64,000 nucleotides of DNA from Cryoendolithus antarcticus (GCA_002077065.1 NAJO01000011.1:891001-955000), one strand, 5' to 3'. Shown: positions 13,301 through 24,670, numbered from the stretch's first letter. Numbers and translations are program-made. The notes: a model not told the origin generated them from the letters alone.

Positions 13301-16281
13301 ATGGAGCAAGACGAGAACTTGCTGAATCTACTGCCTGAGGAGATTCAGCGCGAGGCACGTGAGCTGATAGGCGAGCGCCCACGACACCCTCGCGTCCGAC
13401 AGATGGGTGATCAATTAGCAACTGCCGCTGACCAGCTCCGCGCATTGCGCGACCCGCGAGGTGCGAGGCTGGATATGCCAGAGCGATCTCCCGCACGCCC
13501 CGTGGTGCAGATGCTGGACAAGCCTGGTGTTGCAACTCTACTGCGCCTGATGTTTGTGTCGCTACATCATCGCGCGAAGTCTTCGCTACATGGCATCCTC
13601 TCGGATGTGTGCAAGAATACACAGAACCGTGCAGAGGTCATCAGCATCCTCCTCTCGATCCTACAAGATGGGACGATCGACGTTGGTGCTGTTGAGCGCA
13701 GCTTTGCTCAGCTCTCACTTCGCGCCAAGCAGGTGAATGGCTTGAAGACGCCGCAGCCGAAGCGTCCTCTCACGGAGGTCGCACAAGCCACGGAGCTTTC
13801 GCCGCTGAATATCGTGCAGCACTGTCTGGGTACGCTGAGTGCGCTGTCTGTTGACAACCCCAAGGTGCAGACATTCTTCTTGTCGGAGCATGAGTCGAGC
13901 ATTAAGACGAAGGCTGTCAAGAAGGGCAAGGGCAAGGAGAGCAAGGCATCAAGGTACCCGCTGAACGCTTTGCTAATGTTGCTCGATCGCAAGGTCATCA
14001 CCGAGAATACTGGTGTGATGGAGACGCTTGCAGCGCTGCTGAGTAGGGTCACCCAGCCATTGACGCAGCTTTTGAAGAAGCCCAAAGAGCCCGAGCCCGA
14101 GCTGGAAGTCATCGAGCCGTCTGCAGGAGAGGCAGAGGCAGCCGCGCCAGCTCAGGAAGCAGTGCCACCAGCCGAGCAGACTACTGACGATGTACCGATG
14201 CAAGAAGCGAGCGTTGAGACCGCTGCTGAGCCATCCTCGTCGGAGACGGTCACTGCACCTGTGCCTGTGGACAACGAGCAGCCAGAGGCACCACCAGCTG
14301 ACAAGAAGAAGCGCGAGCTCGAGCCGCCTGAGATCCCCGACGAGAATATTCGCCTGGTCATCAACATCCTCGCCGGGCGTGAGTGCCCTTCAAAGACTTT
14401 CAGCGACACTATCGACATCATCAGGCACTTGACAGCCATTCCTGGCACCCGAGAGATCTTCGGCAAGGAGCTGATCGTACGAGCGCAAGAGCTAGGCGAA
14501 AGCATCGTTACAGACCTTGGCGACCTGGCCTCGCAGATAGACTCCGCGAAGACTGGTATTGAGCTGCAGGGTATGGCGCTTGCCAAGTTCTCTTCGTCTG
14601 GCTCGCAGCAGCGCAAGTTGCTGCAAGTCCTGATTGCTCTCGATCACCTATTCGACCCCAAGCGCATGCAAGTACAGCAGGCGACCATTGACTCTTCGGC
14701 CGACTCGAAGCTGAAGGAAGATATCCTAACAACGCTGTCGGAGAGTAAGACATTCGAGGGCCTATGGAACAATTTGAGCTTGTGCCTCGCTGCCATCAGG
14801 CGGAGAGGCAACATGATAACAGTCGCTACGATCTTGCTACCATTGATCGAGTCATTGTTCGTGGTGTGTCGTAACAGCGCACTGAAGGAGGCGCCTGCCG
14901 TCGTCGCCGCGCCCGACGCGACCGTCAGCACACCGCCTCCGGAGGCGCGCATGGACGGTCTGTTCTTCACCTTCACGGACGACCATCGCAAGATTCTCAA
15001 TGAGCTCATTCGCAACAACCCGAAGCTGATGAACGGCAATCTCTCCATTCTCGCTAGGAACAGCAAAGTTTTGGAGTTCGACAACAAGCGCAGCTACTTC
15101 AGTCGCAAGCTGCACACACGAGAGGATCGCACTGTCTCGCACCCATCGCTGACGTTGAACGTGCGTCGCGACCAAGTCTTCATGGACTCGTATAAGGCGC
15201 TTTACTATAAGTCGCCCAATGAGATCAAGCACGGCAAGCTCAATATCCGCTTCAACGGAGAGGAAGGGATCGACGCTGGAGGTGTATCGCGCGAGTGGTT
15301 CGCTGTCATGGCCCGACAGATGTTCAATCCGGACTATGCGCTCTTCAATCCTGTCGCATCCGATCGCACAACCTTTCACCCGAACAGGCTCAGCGATATC
15401 AACACTGAGCACTTGTCGTTCTTCAAGTTCATCGGCCGTGTGATCGGCAAGGCGCTGTATGAAAACCGAGTTCTTGACTGCCACTTCAGTCGTGCTGTCT
15501 ACCGCCGCATCCTTGGCAAGTCAGTGTCGCTAAAGGACATGGAGACGCTGGACCTCGACTACTACCGCTCACTTGTGTGGATCTTGGAGAACGACATCAC
15601 AGACGTTACCTTCGAGACGTTTTCGGTGGAGGTCGATCGCTTCGGTGTGGTCACTACCGATGACCTCATCCCCAACGGTCGCGACATCGCCGTCACCGAA
15701 GACAACAAGCAGGAGTACGTTCGGCTCGTGGTCGAGCATCGTCTCATAAAGTCCGTCGAAGGACAGCTTGACGCCTTCCTCGGCGGCTTCCACGACATCA
15801 TTCCCGCTGAGCTGGTGTCCATATTCAACGAGCAAGAGCTCGAGCTACTCATCTCCGGTCTGCCAGACATTGATGTCGATGACTGGAAGAACAATACCGA
15901 GTACCATAACTACCAAGCCACGTCGCCGCAGATCCAGTGGCTGTGGCGTGCGATCAAGAGCTTTGACCCTGAGGAGCGCGCGAAGCTGCTACAGTTCGTC
16001 ACGGGTACCAGCAAGGTGCCACTCAACGGATTCAAAGAGTTGGAGGGTATGAACGGGTTCGCGAAGTTCAATATCCATCGGGATTATTCGAGTAAGGAGA
16101 AGTTGCCGACGAGCCATACTTGCTTCAATCGTAAGTTCTGGCCCTTGCTGCATACCATTGAGACACATACTGACTTTACCATACAGAACTCGACTTACCT
16201 GAGTATGAGAGTTACGAGCACCTGCGCCAGCAGCTGTACACAGCCATCACGGCCGGAAGCGAATACTTTGGCTTTGCTTAA
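4376..16281 (+). CDS. TOM1: HECT-type E3 ubiquitin ligase, TOM1/HUWE1 family
   Basis: A giant E3 ligase that passes ubiquitin from an E2 to its own cysteine and then to substrates. Exons 4376-16130 and 16187-16281 give 3949 aa, close to the family's usual length. Order: N-terminal DUF908/DUF913-type armadillo-like region (about 90-800), UBA domain (about 1412-1450, NVQKLKDAGIDESLAKEAV), a very acidic stretch (about 2280-2560), four tandem ubiquitin-binding-motif-like segments with an LP or LD core (about 2860-3000), and the HECT domain (about 3600-3949). The catalytic Cys is residue 3916 in LPTSHTCFN, and the protein ends YFGFA, with the family's phenylalanine near the C-terminus. The 56-nt intron has GTAAGT donor, CTGAC branch and CAG acceptor. 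Unspliced, the frame stays open to 16627 but loses the HECT tail. ATG is in the context CCGCGATGG. A 15-nt unit is tandemly repeated at 10352-10396. Family assignment is secure. Confidence 0.96.
10352..10396 (+). repeat. In-frame 15-nt tandem repeat, three units
   Basis: Three tandem copies of a 15-nt unit (AATGGCACTGCTACT with one change in the last copy) encode NGTAT-like repeats in a disordered linker of the HECT ligase. The length is a multiple of three, so copy-number change would keep the frame. Confidence 0.85.
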
Positions 16282-16775
16282 GCGTGCGTTGTACCTTCAC
16301 GAGCGAGCATTGCAGGGCGTCTTGGGAGGGGAGTGGTTGTGCATAGCGGGTTTGCACATTTATAGGGCATTCGCTGAAAGCGGCGTCAAAGAAAGGAGAG
16401 TAATATGGGCGATGGGAAGGGATGGATCTTCGCTGGTAGCGGTGCTCGCACTTGCTGGGCGAAACCTTGAACGGTCGTCGAGGCGTTGGGCGGGGTGTAG
16501 CAATACTTCGTGTAGTATGTATCAACACGAGACCATCCGACTCTCCGTGCTCATCGCAGTGTTCTCCGTTCTCGTAATGCTTCCCACTACATACAAGGCC
16601 CGCCAGCAATGTCGGTGGGCTTCGTGAGCACCTACATCTACTCTGATCAGTCTCGAGAATTGGACAGCGTACAGCATGTGGACCGTACAAATAGAACTCT
16701 TGGGATGTGCGTGTATTCTGTCGTGTTTACAGGTCTCTATAGTCATAAGTGGGCCGCGGCCCATCGTCGTAGGGC
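16282..16775. other. Intergenic between convergent genes
   Basis: 494 bp between the TOM1 stop and the transporter stop. It holds the two 3' ends. An open frame continuing from unspliced TOM1 crosses it to 16627 but has no family signature. Confidence 0.5.
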
Positions 16776-18425
16776 CTACACTCGCCTGCTAGCATCATTC
16801 ATCTCCCTTACATCCTCCTGCATCTCCATCTTCTCCTTCTCCTGGCTAACAATCTCATTGACACTCCCAATGTTCTGCGTGAGCTCCTTGCCCCGCCTTC
16901 CGATCTGGTACCACGGAAGCGCGAACACCGCATCCACAGCTTCGAGGCTCTTGTTCGCCAGTTCAGGCAGAAAGAACCAGGCCCAGACAAGACCGATGGC
17001 GGTGATGGTGCTGAAGAAGAACATGGTGCCACCGGTCGTCATGCCGATGAACATTGATGGTACGGCCTTGGAGTTGCCATACTGGTTGACGAAGTGGAAG
17101 GTCATGGCGAAGGAGCCGCCGAGAGCGCGAAGACGGAGTGGGTAGATTTCCGAGTTGATGAGGTACTGGATGCTGTTCCAGCCGAGGGCCCAGCCGAAGC
17201 CAGAGACGTAGATCATGACGATTGCACCCATGGCGGCACGCTTCTGGGATGGCGTTTGGTCCTCATTACCTTCGGCAACGCCTTTGTCAATGACGAGGAA
17301 GAGCGCCATGTAGAGCATGCTGACGAATTGCAAGGTGATGCCGGTCATGAGTGAGCGCTTGCGGCCGATGTAGTCGATGAGGAAGAAGGCGCAGATGATG
17401 GCAGAGACGAACTTGACTACACCGAAGATAGCAGTTGCGTAAAGGGCCTCGTTGTCGCCAGTAGTGCCCATCATGGCGAAGTAGTCGGCGGCGTAGATGG
17501 TGATAGAGCTAGCGCCGGACCATTGAGATAGCAGCTGAGAGAAGACAGAAAGCATGAGGCGGTAACGGTTGGTCTTGATGGTGAAGAGCTCACGGACTGG
17601 GCCGAACCAGGTAGTGCCGTGAGTCGCCTCACGCTCGCGATCCAGCTGATCGTTGATATCCATGATCTCACTCTGAACGAACCAATGATCTTGATCGAGG
17701 TTGCGCAAGTTCGAGAGGTTTTTGGCAGCCTGCTCGTGGCGGCCAACCTTAATAAGCCATCGCGGAGATTCCTTCGCGAAGAAAGACAGACCGAAGATGA
17801 TGGAGGCGAAGTAGATGTGCATCAAATTGGGAATGATCCATTGCAGGTTCGTACTGGAAGAGATGTGCATGCGGCTACCCCAGCTGGCGAAGTAGGCCAG
17901 CATGATACCGAGGTACACAGAGCCGGAAAACATGCAAACGGCGAGACCACGGACGGTGCGAGGAGCAATCTCAGCAAGGTATGTAGGCGCAACGACAGTC
18001 GTCTGCCCAATGCCGACACCTGCGATGAAGCGTCCAACGTAGACCATGGCGAGACTTCCATTCGTAGAAGCACAGAGAAAGATGGTGATGCCAAGGACCC
18101 AGAGCGCGCAGAGCTGGCGAGTAGCCCATAGACGGCCGATCTTGTCGGTGAGGTAGAATGCGATGAGCGCACCGAGGATGCTGCCCATCTGCACCATTGA
18201 CGCGATGTTGCCGAGCAGTTGTGCTTGCTCGGACTTGCTCAAAGATGGGTCTTTCAGGCCGAAGAGCTTGATGAAGCTGGGCTGTTTCGCACTCGTGCCG
18301 ATGAGACCCTCATCGAGACCTCTAGCGGCACCCATGAGGCCGAAGACGAAGACACCGTACCATAGCTTCCAGTTGATCACCTCCTTTGGCGCATCGCCGT
18401 GAAGGCCCTTCTTATTCCACAACAT
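16776..18425 (-). CDS. MFS sugar-porter family transporter
   Basis: A 549-aa membrane transporter of the major facilitator superfamily, sugar porter type, likely at the plasma membrane and proton-coupled. Twelve hydrophobic segments can be placed. Family marks are DKIGRLWATRQ after helix 2, VGRFIAGVGIG in helix 4, PTYLAEIAPRTVRG after helix 4, the PESPR-like AKESPRWL after helix 6, DYIGRKRS between helices 8 and 9, and FFLPELANKSLEAVDAVF at the end. It is intronless with ATG at 18425. The substrate cannot be read from sequence; overall it resembles fungal hexose/quinate-type porters. It lies on the same strand as a dehydrogenase and a hydrolase further right, which may point to uptake of a catabolised carbon source. 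A TATATA run at about 18687-18692 lies roughly 260 nt upstream. Confidence 0.9.
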   Translation of the reverse strand: MLWNKKGLHGDAPKEVINWKLWYGVFVFGLMGAARGLDEGLIGTSAKQPSFIKLFGLKDPSLSKSEQAQLLGNIASMVQMGSILGALIAFYLTDKIGRLWATRQLCALWVLGITIFLCASTNGSLAMVYVGRFIAGVGIGQTTVVAPTYLAEIAPRTVRGLAVCMFSGSVYLGIMLAYFASWGSRMHISSSTNLQWIIPNLMHIYFASIIFGLSFFAKESPRWLIKVGRHEQAAKNLSNLRNLDQDHWFVQSEIMDINDQLDREREATHGTTWFGPVRELFTIKTNRYRLMLSVFSQLLSQWSGASSITIYAADYFAMMGTTGDNEALYATAIFGVVKFVSAIICAFFLIDYIGRKRSLMTGITLQFVSMLYMALFLVIDKGVAEGNEDQTPSQKRAAMGAIVMIYVSGFGWALGWNSIQYLINSEIYPLRLRALGGSFAMTFHFVNQYGNSKAVPSMFIGMTTGGTMFFFSTITAIGLVWAWFFLPELANKSLEAVDAVFALPWYQIGRRGKELTQNIGSVNEIVSQEKEKMEMQEDVREMNDASRRV

Positions 18426-20024
18426 CTTGGCAAGTCGCGCAGAGAGGCTTTGGGCTAGTCAGGTCGTGCGAGAGAAAAGATCACTCGAGATATGGAAGTG
18501 TGGTATTGTACACCCAAGACTGAATGTAGTCGAGATTCGTTGATAGAAGGTCAACAACAACCACGGACTGTTCCACGTGGTACTGAACTATGTCGGTAGG
18601 GGCGGAAGCGTGGAGAGGAGAAAGCGATGCTGATCAAAGGTAGCTTAAAAATACTTGCCGTTGCACTGGACCGCACACCCTCTCTATATATCTCGTGCCA
18701 TCCCCGCGCATCTGTGCAACGCTCTGGGGTTACAGCACCATGCGGGCCTTTGCGGATTGTGCAGCGCCATCGTCCCTGTACTCCACAAAGCAACTCCAGG
18801 TCCGCATTGCTGCCAAGTGAAGTCTAGATATCTGCCGTTTTCGTATTGCAGCACTTGGCATATGGTCAACTGCGTGGCGTACGGAGTACTCCGAAGAACC
18901 AAACGCCGGAGAAATCGTCAACATGCAGAACCGGACAAAAGCCAGAGTGAGAAATTAACGATGCCCAGGAAATGCCCAAGAGGTGCCAAGAGGATTAGGT
19001 GGAGAAGCTCCGACGATGCATGTGAATCAGCACTGGCTGAAGCTAGGAAAAAGTCTCTCGAGGCGGGCTTGCTCTGCTTGGTGAGGGGCTTGGACGCGGG
19101 ACGAGCTGGCACAACAGCTTGTGTCGAAGTATCCTGTGCATCAGCAAGCATCTCAGTTCAGATGGTGTAGTTTGGTGGGCAGGCGCGTGGGCAGGATACG
19201 TCGTACACACAGTCACATGGCCTGCAACAAGGTATAGACCTCCATTGCGCGGTCTATCGATCTCGCTTCGAGTCTGGCCAGGATCGCATGACCAGTAAGG
19301 TAGATTACAGGGTGAGTGTCCAAGGTCGTGCTTCGGGCAGGTATCGGTCCATCGCCCGCCGAAGTTTCCTTGGCACGCAACCTCACTCCGCCGTCGCTTA
19401 GCCGTCAATCGCCGCTTTGCGTGGACAGCAGTTGTAGCTGCGTCCCAACAGTCAGCAGCAATCCAGTTCCACACTTCGCAAGAAACGCCTCGTCGGGCGC
19501 TGTAGGGCGTGGCAGTGTCTTGGCTATGATCTTACCCACATTGAAGGTTCAACGCCAGCCACTACGCGCCATGATTGGAGATGCCTCCATGTCAATGCGA
19601 TACTAGCAGCGCGACAAGCCGGACTGATTATTCTCCGCTGCATTACTGCCAGTCTAGCTCACTTCTCCTGCCAGTCGATAAGAAGCGCAAGGCTATAAGG
19701 CCGGAAGAAGTCACGTCCAAAGGACCTTTATGCGGTACTGTCGAAGTATACATGCGGTCAGACCAATCGTATGAATAGCATGCAGAACTCCGCGCTGTCC
19801 TCAACGATTCAGAGTGATCAAGATGTAGGTGTGCCGACAGGAATCGGAGTGTTAGTATTCTCGATACCCAGGTTCGGAAAGTGTGCTCGCCATTAGTCGG
19901 TGCGCGCTGCTGTTGATTGGAGACCGCGTCTCGACTTCAATAGCCCAGTTCTAGACTTCAGGGAGTGTTGCAGCGCTTGGGCAATCACGATAGCGGGTTT
20001 CCCCCAACTTTTGCTTCACTTTCT
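18426..20024. other. 1.6-kb intergenic region
   Basis: Between the transporter start and the dehydrogenase stop. Several short open frames occur on both strands, none with a recognisable domain, signal peptide or splice pattern. It includes the transporter promoter, with a possible TATA element near 18690. I found no RNA gene. Confidence 0.35.
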
Positions 20025-21131
20025 TCATTGCGACGCAGATCGCGTCTTTAGCAGCTCCACGCCAACCTTGGCTGCTTCGCCGTTGAGCGCGTCGACTTCA
20101 GCTTGCACAAGCGGGATACCTTCTCGCCTTCGCTTCACCTCCTCGATCTGCTCTAGCTCGCCAGGAAAGTAGATCCTCTCCACACCAGCCATCTTCTCGC
20201 ACCCCACAACTTTCTGGTACAGCACTTCCATTCTCTCCTTGAAATCATCTAGGCCCATGAACAGGTCCGGCTTCATGGCCACAATGAAGTGACCCACATT
20301 CGCCGGCTTCGAAGGATCGTAGGGATTCGTGACGCCTCCTGCGAATGCCGAGCCTGACAGCACGCCGGAGAAGACGTCCATCATGACTGCTAATGCACTA
20401 CCCTTGGGTCCACCCATAGGCAACATGACACCCTGAAGAGCTGCTGCAGGGTCTGTCGTCCGTTCACCCTCGGCATCCAAAGCCCAGTCTTCGGGAATCT
20501 GTTCACCGCGTCGAAGAGCCTTGTAAATCTTGCCTCTCGCCGCGACAGACGGCGCCATGTCTAAGATGAAGGGAGGCGATGATGGACCGCCAGGTGCGCC
20601 GCACGCGATTGGTGAGACACCCATGAGCTTCTCTCGGCCGCCCCAGACTGGTAGTGCAGGTGATGAATTCGTGAACACAAGAGACATCATGCCCTCGTCC
20701 AGTGCTTGCTGAACCAGCCAAGCCGACATGCCAAAGTGATTGCTATGCTTGACGCTTGCCATTCCTATGCCGTACGTCTGGGCCACTTTGCAGGCATGAG
20801 ACATTGCCATAGAAGATGCCACGAAGCCGAAGGAGTTGTGGGCATCTACTTGTGCCACTACTGGAGTGGCTTCCGTGAGTGTCGGTCTTGCCTTCGGATC
20901 CAGCACGCCTTGCCTGACGCGGGCCAGGTAGGATGGTAGGCGACTAATGCCATGTGTATCGATGCCTCGTAGATCTGCCGCTACAAGGCACTTCGCAATT
21001 AGTGAGGCGTCTTGTTGGGAGACGCCATTGGCCGCGAGTAGATTGGTCGCAAATGTATGAGCATCGGCTTCGGATGCGTATAGTCTCGCTGAGTCCGCCA
21101 TGTATTTTGTCACGCTCGTCACGTTTATCAT
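20025..21131 (-). CDS. Malate/L-lactate dehydrogenase-type NAD(P)-dependent oxidoreductase (Ldh_2 family)
   Basis: A 368-aa cytosolic-looking oxidoreductase of the Ldh_2 superfamily (malate, L-sulfolactate, ureidoglycolate and delta-pyrroline-carboxylate reductases), distinct from Rossmann lactate dehydrogenases. Marks are AADLRGIDTHGISRLPSYL (about 47-65), VKHSNHFGMSAW (about 140-151), GVSPIACGAPG for nucleotide binding, LDMAPSVAARGKI, and MGGPKGSALAVMMDVFSGVLSGSAF. The usual length is 330-370 aa. ATG at 21131 is the longest start; the ATG at 21101 (MADSAR) is equally plausible because the first ten residues are not typical. The substrate cannot be told from sequence. No intron. Same strand as the transporter on its left and the hydrolase on its right. 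Confidence 0.88.
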   Translation of the reverse strand: MINVTSVTKYMADSARLYASEADAHTFATNLLAANGVSQQDASLIAKCLVAADLRGIDTHGISRLPSYLARVRQGVLDPKARPTLTEATPVVAQVDAHNSFGFVASSMAMSHACKVAQTYGIGMASVKHSNHFGMSAWLVQQALDEGMMSLVFTNSSPALPVWGGREKLMGVSPIACGAPGGPSSPPFILDMAPSVAARGKIYKALRRGEQIPEDWALDAEGERTTDPAAALQGVMLPMGGPKGSALAVMMDVFSGVLSGSAFAGGVTNPYDPSKPANVGHFIVAMKPDLFMGLDDFKERMEVLYQKVVGCEKMAGVERIYFPGELEQIEEVKRRREGIPLVQAEVDALNGEAAKVGVELLKTRSASQ

Positions 21132-21560
21132 TTGCTCTCAACCATAGAAACCTGTGTAGTGGAAGCGAGGAGATAGGGAAACCACATGAAGCACGCAGCG
21201 AGAGGAAAATTGACACGTCTTCTGGTAAGGATGCGAACATGACTGTCACACTTCAAGCCCCGATGAGCGGTGCGAGATCGGCTATCTGTATGTGCGCAGG
21301 CACCGGTACTTGTGGGCATTGACGCACGAGCGATACCGACAGCGTGAATTGAAAGCTGCATCATTCACATGTACTTTGCGACCGCGTGAAACATTGTTCC
21401 CGAATGATTTAAGGATAAGGCAAGGTTGGGTGAAAGAGGCCGAGGGATCACGCAACGCGTCAGTGACGCGCTGTGCTGGAGACGGCAACGTAAATGTAGG
21501 CACACGAATCGAAGTTTCGGCAGGCAGAGCACGCGAGCATCCAACTCGAAGAAGACGGAT
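21132..21560. other. Intergenic
   Basis: 429 bp between the hydrolase stop and the dehydrogenase start. Nothing recognised beyond the expected dehydrogenase promoter. Confidence 0.4.
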
Positions 21561-22738
21561 TCACAGCTTCAGACTGCCAATTCCACCCTCCAGACTCGGA
21601 GCAACACTCTTCGCAAAGCTGACAATGCTCCTCACAGCCGTCTCATTCAGCTCCGGCATAGCCTTCCGAAAGATCAGACTGCTCCCATGCACGCATCCCA
21701 AATTGACGTGCGCCTTACTCGTCACGCCCGCCTTGAGCAGCATTCGATGGAACGCCATACCCTCATCCCTCAGCGGGTCCAGCTCATCCATGGCCAGCTC
21801 GAAAGGCGGCAAGCCTTCCAAGTCCCCTATTTTGGAGTGATAGGGCCAGGCATGCGGGTTCTTTACATCTTTGGGGCCGTAGTAGTGGCCGAGCACTGCC
21901 ATGGTGTTCACTGAAAGCCAGTAGCCGTCGTTCTCGATCAGGGAGGGGAGGGCAGCGATCTTCTCGGCGTCGGACCAGCCGTAGGCGTTCGAGATGTAGG
22001 GGACTACTGCGTAGACGCCGGAGATCGAGGAGAGCCAGCCGTCTCTGAAGGTGCAGTGTCAGTACTTGTTCAGGTCTCAATGACATGGGGATCGCCGCAC
22101 CTCTTCGCCTTCAGCGTCGTAGCAATCGCCAAATTCCCACCTCCACTCTCACCGTGCACAATAAGGTGCGAGATACCGAGATCCTTCCTGTTAGCGTGGA
22201 CGTACTGCGCCGCAGACACACAGTCATTCAGGCCGGCAGGAAACGGGTCATACTTGCCCTCACTCCAGGCATTGCGGTAGTCCGGCATGACGACCACCAC
22301 ACCCTGCAGAGCAAGCGACTTGCACCAGCGATCGTGCACCTTGTTGCTCGTCGTGTTAATGACCATGCCGCCACCGTGGAAGTAGACGACACACGGTAGC
22401 GGACCCTTAGCCGAAGCAAGACGGTGGATATAAAGCTTGATGTCGTTATCGTCGACGCCTTTGATAGTCTTTTCGGTAATGGTCACTTCGGCATCACTGG
22501 CGTCGCTGGGGCGGTCGTTCTCCATGGCTTCGTACAGACCCATTGTGCCATCGTGGAAGGCTTTGATTAGGGGCGTTACTACCTTGATGTCGGTGCCTGG
22601 ATGGTCCATGTGTTGGTGACCATCGATACCGAACGCCTTGAGCTGTTTCACCATCGACGGATTTGCACGAGGGTCGTTGGCTGGACAGGCATCTGGGTTG
22701 CCGAGTCGGCCGGGGGGCTTGTAGTCCTTGGTAGCCAT
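21561..22738 (-). CDS. Alpha/beta hydrolase fold-3 (HSL-type) esterase, two exons
   Basis: A serine hydrolase of the hormone-sensitive-lipase type. Exon 1 (22738-22101) and exon 2 (22044-21561) join across a 56-nt intron (22045-22100; donor GTGCGG, acceptor TTCAG, CTGAC branch) to give 373 aa. Oxyanion motif HGGG (VYFHGGGMV), nucleophile elbow GESGGG, catalytic Asp in DELDPLRDEG and His in LGCVHGSS are all present and in order. ATG at 22738 (AACATGG) is used; the frame runs 13 codons further only to a TTG. Substrates of the family are short-chain esters and lactones. There is no signal peptide, so it is probably intracellular. It diverges from RRG9 and shares strand with the dehydrogenase, which weakly suggests a catabolic group. 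Confidence 0.9.
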
Positions 22739-23431
22739 GTTGGGATGGTAGTGCGAGCAGATGGAACGTGCTCCCAAGGCAGTGTTGAGATAGTGTGGAA
22801 GCTGGGAACCTTCAGCTGCTGCTGCGGTCTAGTTGGAAGCTACCTGTGAGAAAATGAGGTATCGCGTAGGAGCTAGGGAGCAACGAGTAGGAGATATGAG
22901 TTGATTGCACCAAGAAACATTACTAAGAAACGTGGATACGGCGACACATTCTTGAATGCCCCGCTCGTAGGAGCGGAGGAAGCTCTCCATTTGTAAGCTC
23001 ATACCTCGGGCAGCGCACGATCAGTCTACTAGGCCGCGTGGTAAGGTAGCCATTGGAAACGGGAATCCGCTTCCTGCAACCGGATGTAAGAGTCGAACAC
23101 CAGTATCACGCAGCCTCAGCATTGGGGGTCGGATGGATTGCTGTTTAGTGCGGTGTGAATGGTGTGTTGTAATATATGACGCCTACCTAATATACCCGGC
23201 TCGTACCAGACGATCACACCAAGAGTGTGTTGACCCGGGTCGTGCTCTCGATCGACTCTTTCACATCAACATGGAAGATAGAGTGGCCCGAGAAAGATAG
23301 AGTTGTCGTACAGGGATCGCACATGTTAACTGCGGCGCGGGAAAGCAGGTGGCACGGTCCACCATGCTCTCTCACATGAATGTTGGAGGATAGGAAATAG
23401 ATACATCAATATCAACAACTTCCGTGCTGTA
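22739..23431. other. Intergenic, divergent promoter region
   Basis: 693 bp between divergent start codons. A small hairpin (CGCTC-GTAG-GAGCG near 22965) is visible but short. No tRNA-like cloverleaf or long frame. Confidence 0.35.
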
Positions 23432-24670
23432 ATGCACAAGTGTGCCTGCACAACAAGAGCCCTCGAGAGGTTCATTGCTGACTTTGCTGGCGTTACATTG
23501 CGCCAACAGCGCGTACAATCACTCCCTCGGTCTGGCCCTGGACGGAGGGCATTTGGAACTTCAACAAGACGCTTCACTGCAATTGAAGCCGGACGGACTG
23601 GCGATGCTTTCGTGCCGTTCGTAGACCAGGCCTTAGCAGGTGCACATGGGCGAAATCTCAAGGGCAGCACAGATGCAGGAAGTGGTGAAGGCCAAGAAGT
23701 TACGAAACCCGATCGCAGCGCGGTGGACGGTGAGGACTGGCACGCGGAGGTCGAGCTCAAAGATCCAGGTGCTGTCAAGACCCTAGCTACTACGTCTGTC
23801 AAACATGACGGCGTCGAGGACGGTCATGAAGGGATGGTGGACGCTGCCTCGCCAGAGACCGAGCCTACACCGGACCAGGGACTGCTATCGTCTGCGGCGA
23901 GAAAGCAACTCAACAGGCTTGGACGAAAGCAGAGAAGGATCGCTTCTGGGACTTACAAGCCCTCGGCCACGTTACGTCAGGGCGAGGAGACGGAGGAGGG
24001 TCGGACCGCGAGCGTGCTGGATAAGATTGATGGCATGGAAGGACTGGACCCATCTGAAGATGTCGACTTGGCTGGGTCACCTGGGATCGTTGAGAAAGAC
24101 TTCATCTCCAAGAAAGTACGCGTACGGAGGGAGCCTGGTCAGTTAGTGCGTCCGAGTACGAAAACTGCGACAAAGGAGCCACCTGCTCCAGTACGTCGGA
24201 AGAAAGAGCCTTGGCAAGTGCAAAAAGCTGCATTGACAGCAAAGTTCGGCGACGCTACATGGTCTCCGCGCAAACGACTCTCGCCAGACACACTGGAGGG
24301 CATACGCACGCTGCACTCTTCCGACCCGAATACCTATAATACGGTTACACTGTCACAACAATTCGCTGTCTCGCCTGAGAACATTAGGCGCATCCTTAGG
24401 AGCAAGTGGCAGCCCAACCAGACAGAGCGAGAGGACCGCGCAGAGCGGTGGGAACGCCGCGGTGTGCGCAAGTGGACTGCAATGGCTGAGGGAGGCGAGC
24501 GACCGCCAAAGAAATGGAGGGAGATGGGTGTGGGCAGTATCAAGGGCGAGCCTGACGCGAAGCCGGCTTGGAAGAAGGGAGGGGTCAGGTCGAGGCCGAG
24601 GAGTGAGGATGTACCGTTTGAGAGCATGGAGGATGTCGCGGTGGCGACGTTGAATGCTAGGATATTGTGA
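23432..24670 (+). CDS. RRG9: RRG9-like protein, required for mitochondrial genome maintenance and respiration
   Basis: A 412-aa protein of the neugrin/RRG9 family. The N-terminal 50 residues are Arg/Ser/Ala rich with few acids (RQQRVQSLPRSGPGRRAFGTSTRR), as expected of a mitochondrial presequence. The family core is C-terminal, about residues 265-345: WQVQKAALTAKFG, WSPRKRLSPDTLEGIRTLH, TLSQQFAVSPENIRRILRSKW and the basic RAERWERRGVRKW. Between them is a disordered acidic linker, longer than in yeast. Yeast Rrg9 is needed for mitochondrial DNA maintenance; that role is known from the family, not shown here. Single exon, ATG at 23432. Confidence 0.88.
   Translation: MHKCACTTRALERFIADFAGVTLRQQRVQSLPRSGPGRRAFGTSTRRFTAIEAGRTGDAFVPFVDQALAGAHGRNLKGSTDAGSGEGQEVTKPDRSAVDGEDWHAEVELKDPGAVKTLATTSVKHDGVEDGHEGMVDAASPETEPTPDQGLLSSAARKQLNRLGRKQRRIASGTYKPSATLRQGEETEEGRTASVLDKIDGMEGLDPSEDVDLAGSPGIVEKDFISKKVRVRREPGQLVRPSTKTATKEPPAPVRRKKEPWQVQKAALTAKFGDATWSPRKRLSPDTLEGIRTLHSSDPNTYNTVTLSQQFAVSPENIRRILRSKWQPNQTEREDRAERWERRGVRKWTAMAEGGERPPKKWREMGVGSIKGEPDAKPAWKKGGVRSRPRSEDVPFESMEDVAVATLNARIL

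Noticed and set aside
16282..16627. C-terminal extension of the HECT ligase to 4083 aa
   Set aside because: Arises only if the 56-nt intron is kept; splicing restores the exact HECT tail and stop at 16281.
18655..19474. Overlapping 130-170-codon frames in the 1.6-kb gap
   Set aside because: No splice logic, no domain, mixed strands; composition looks non-coding.
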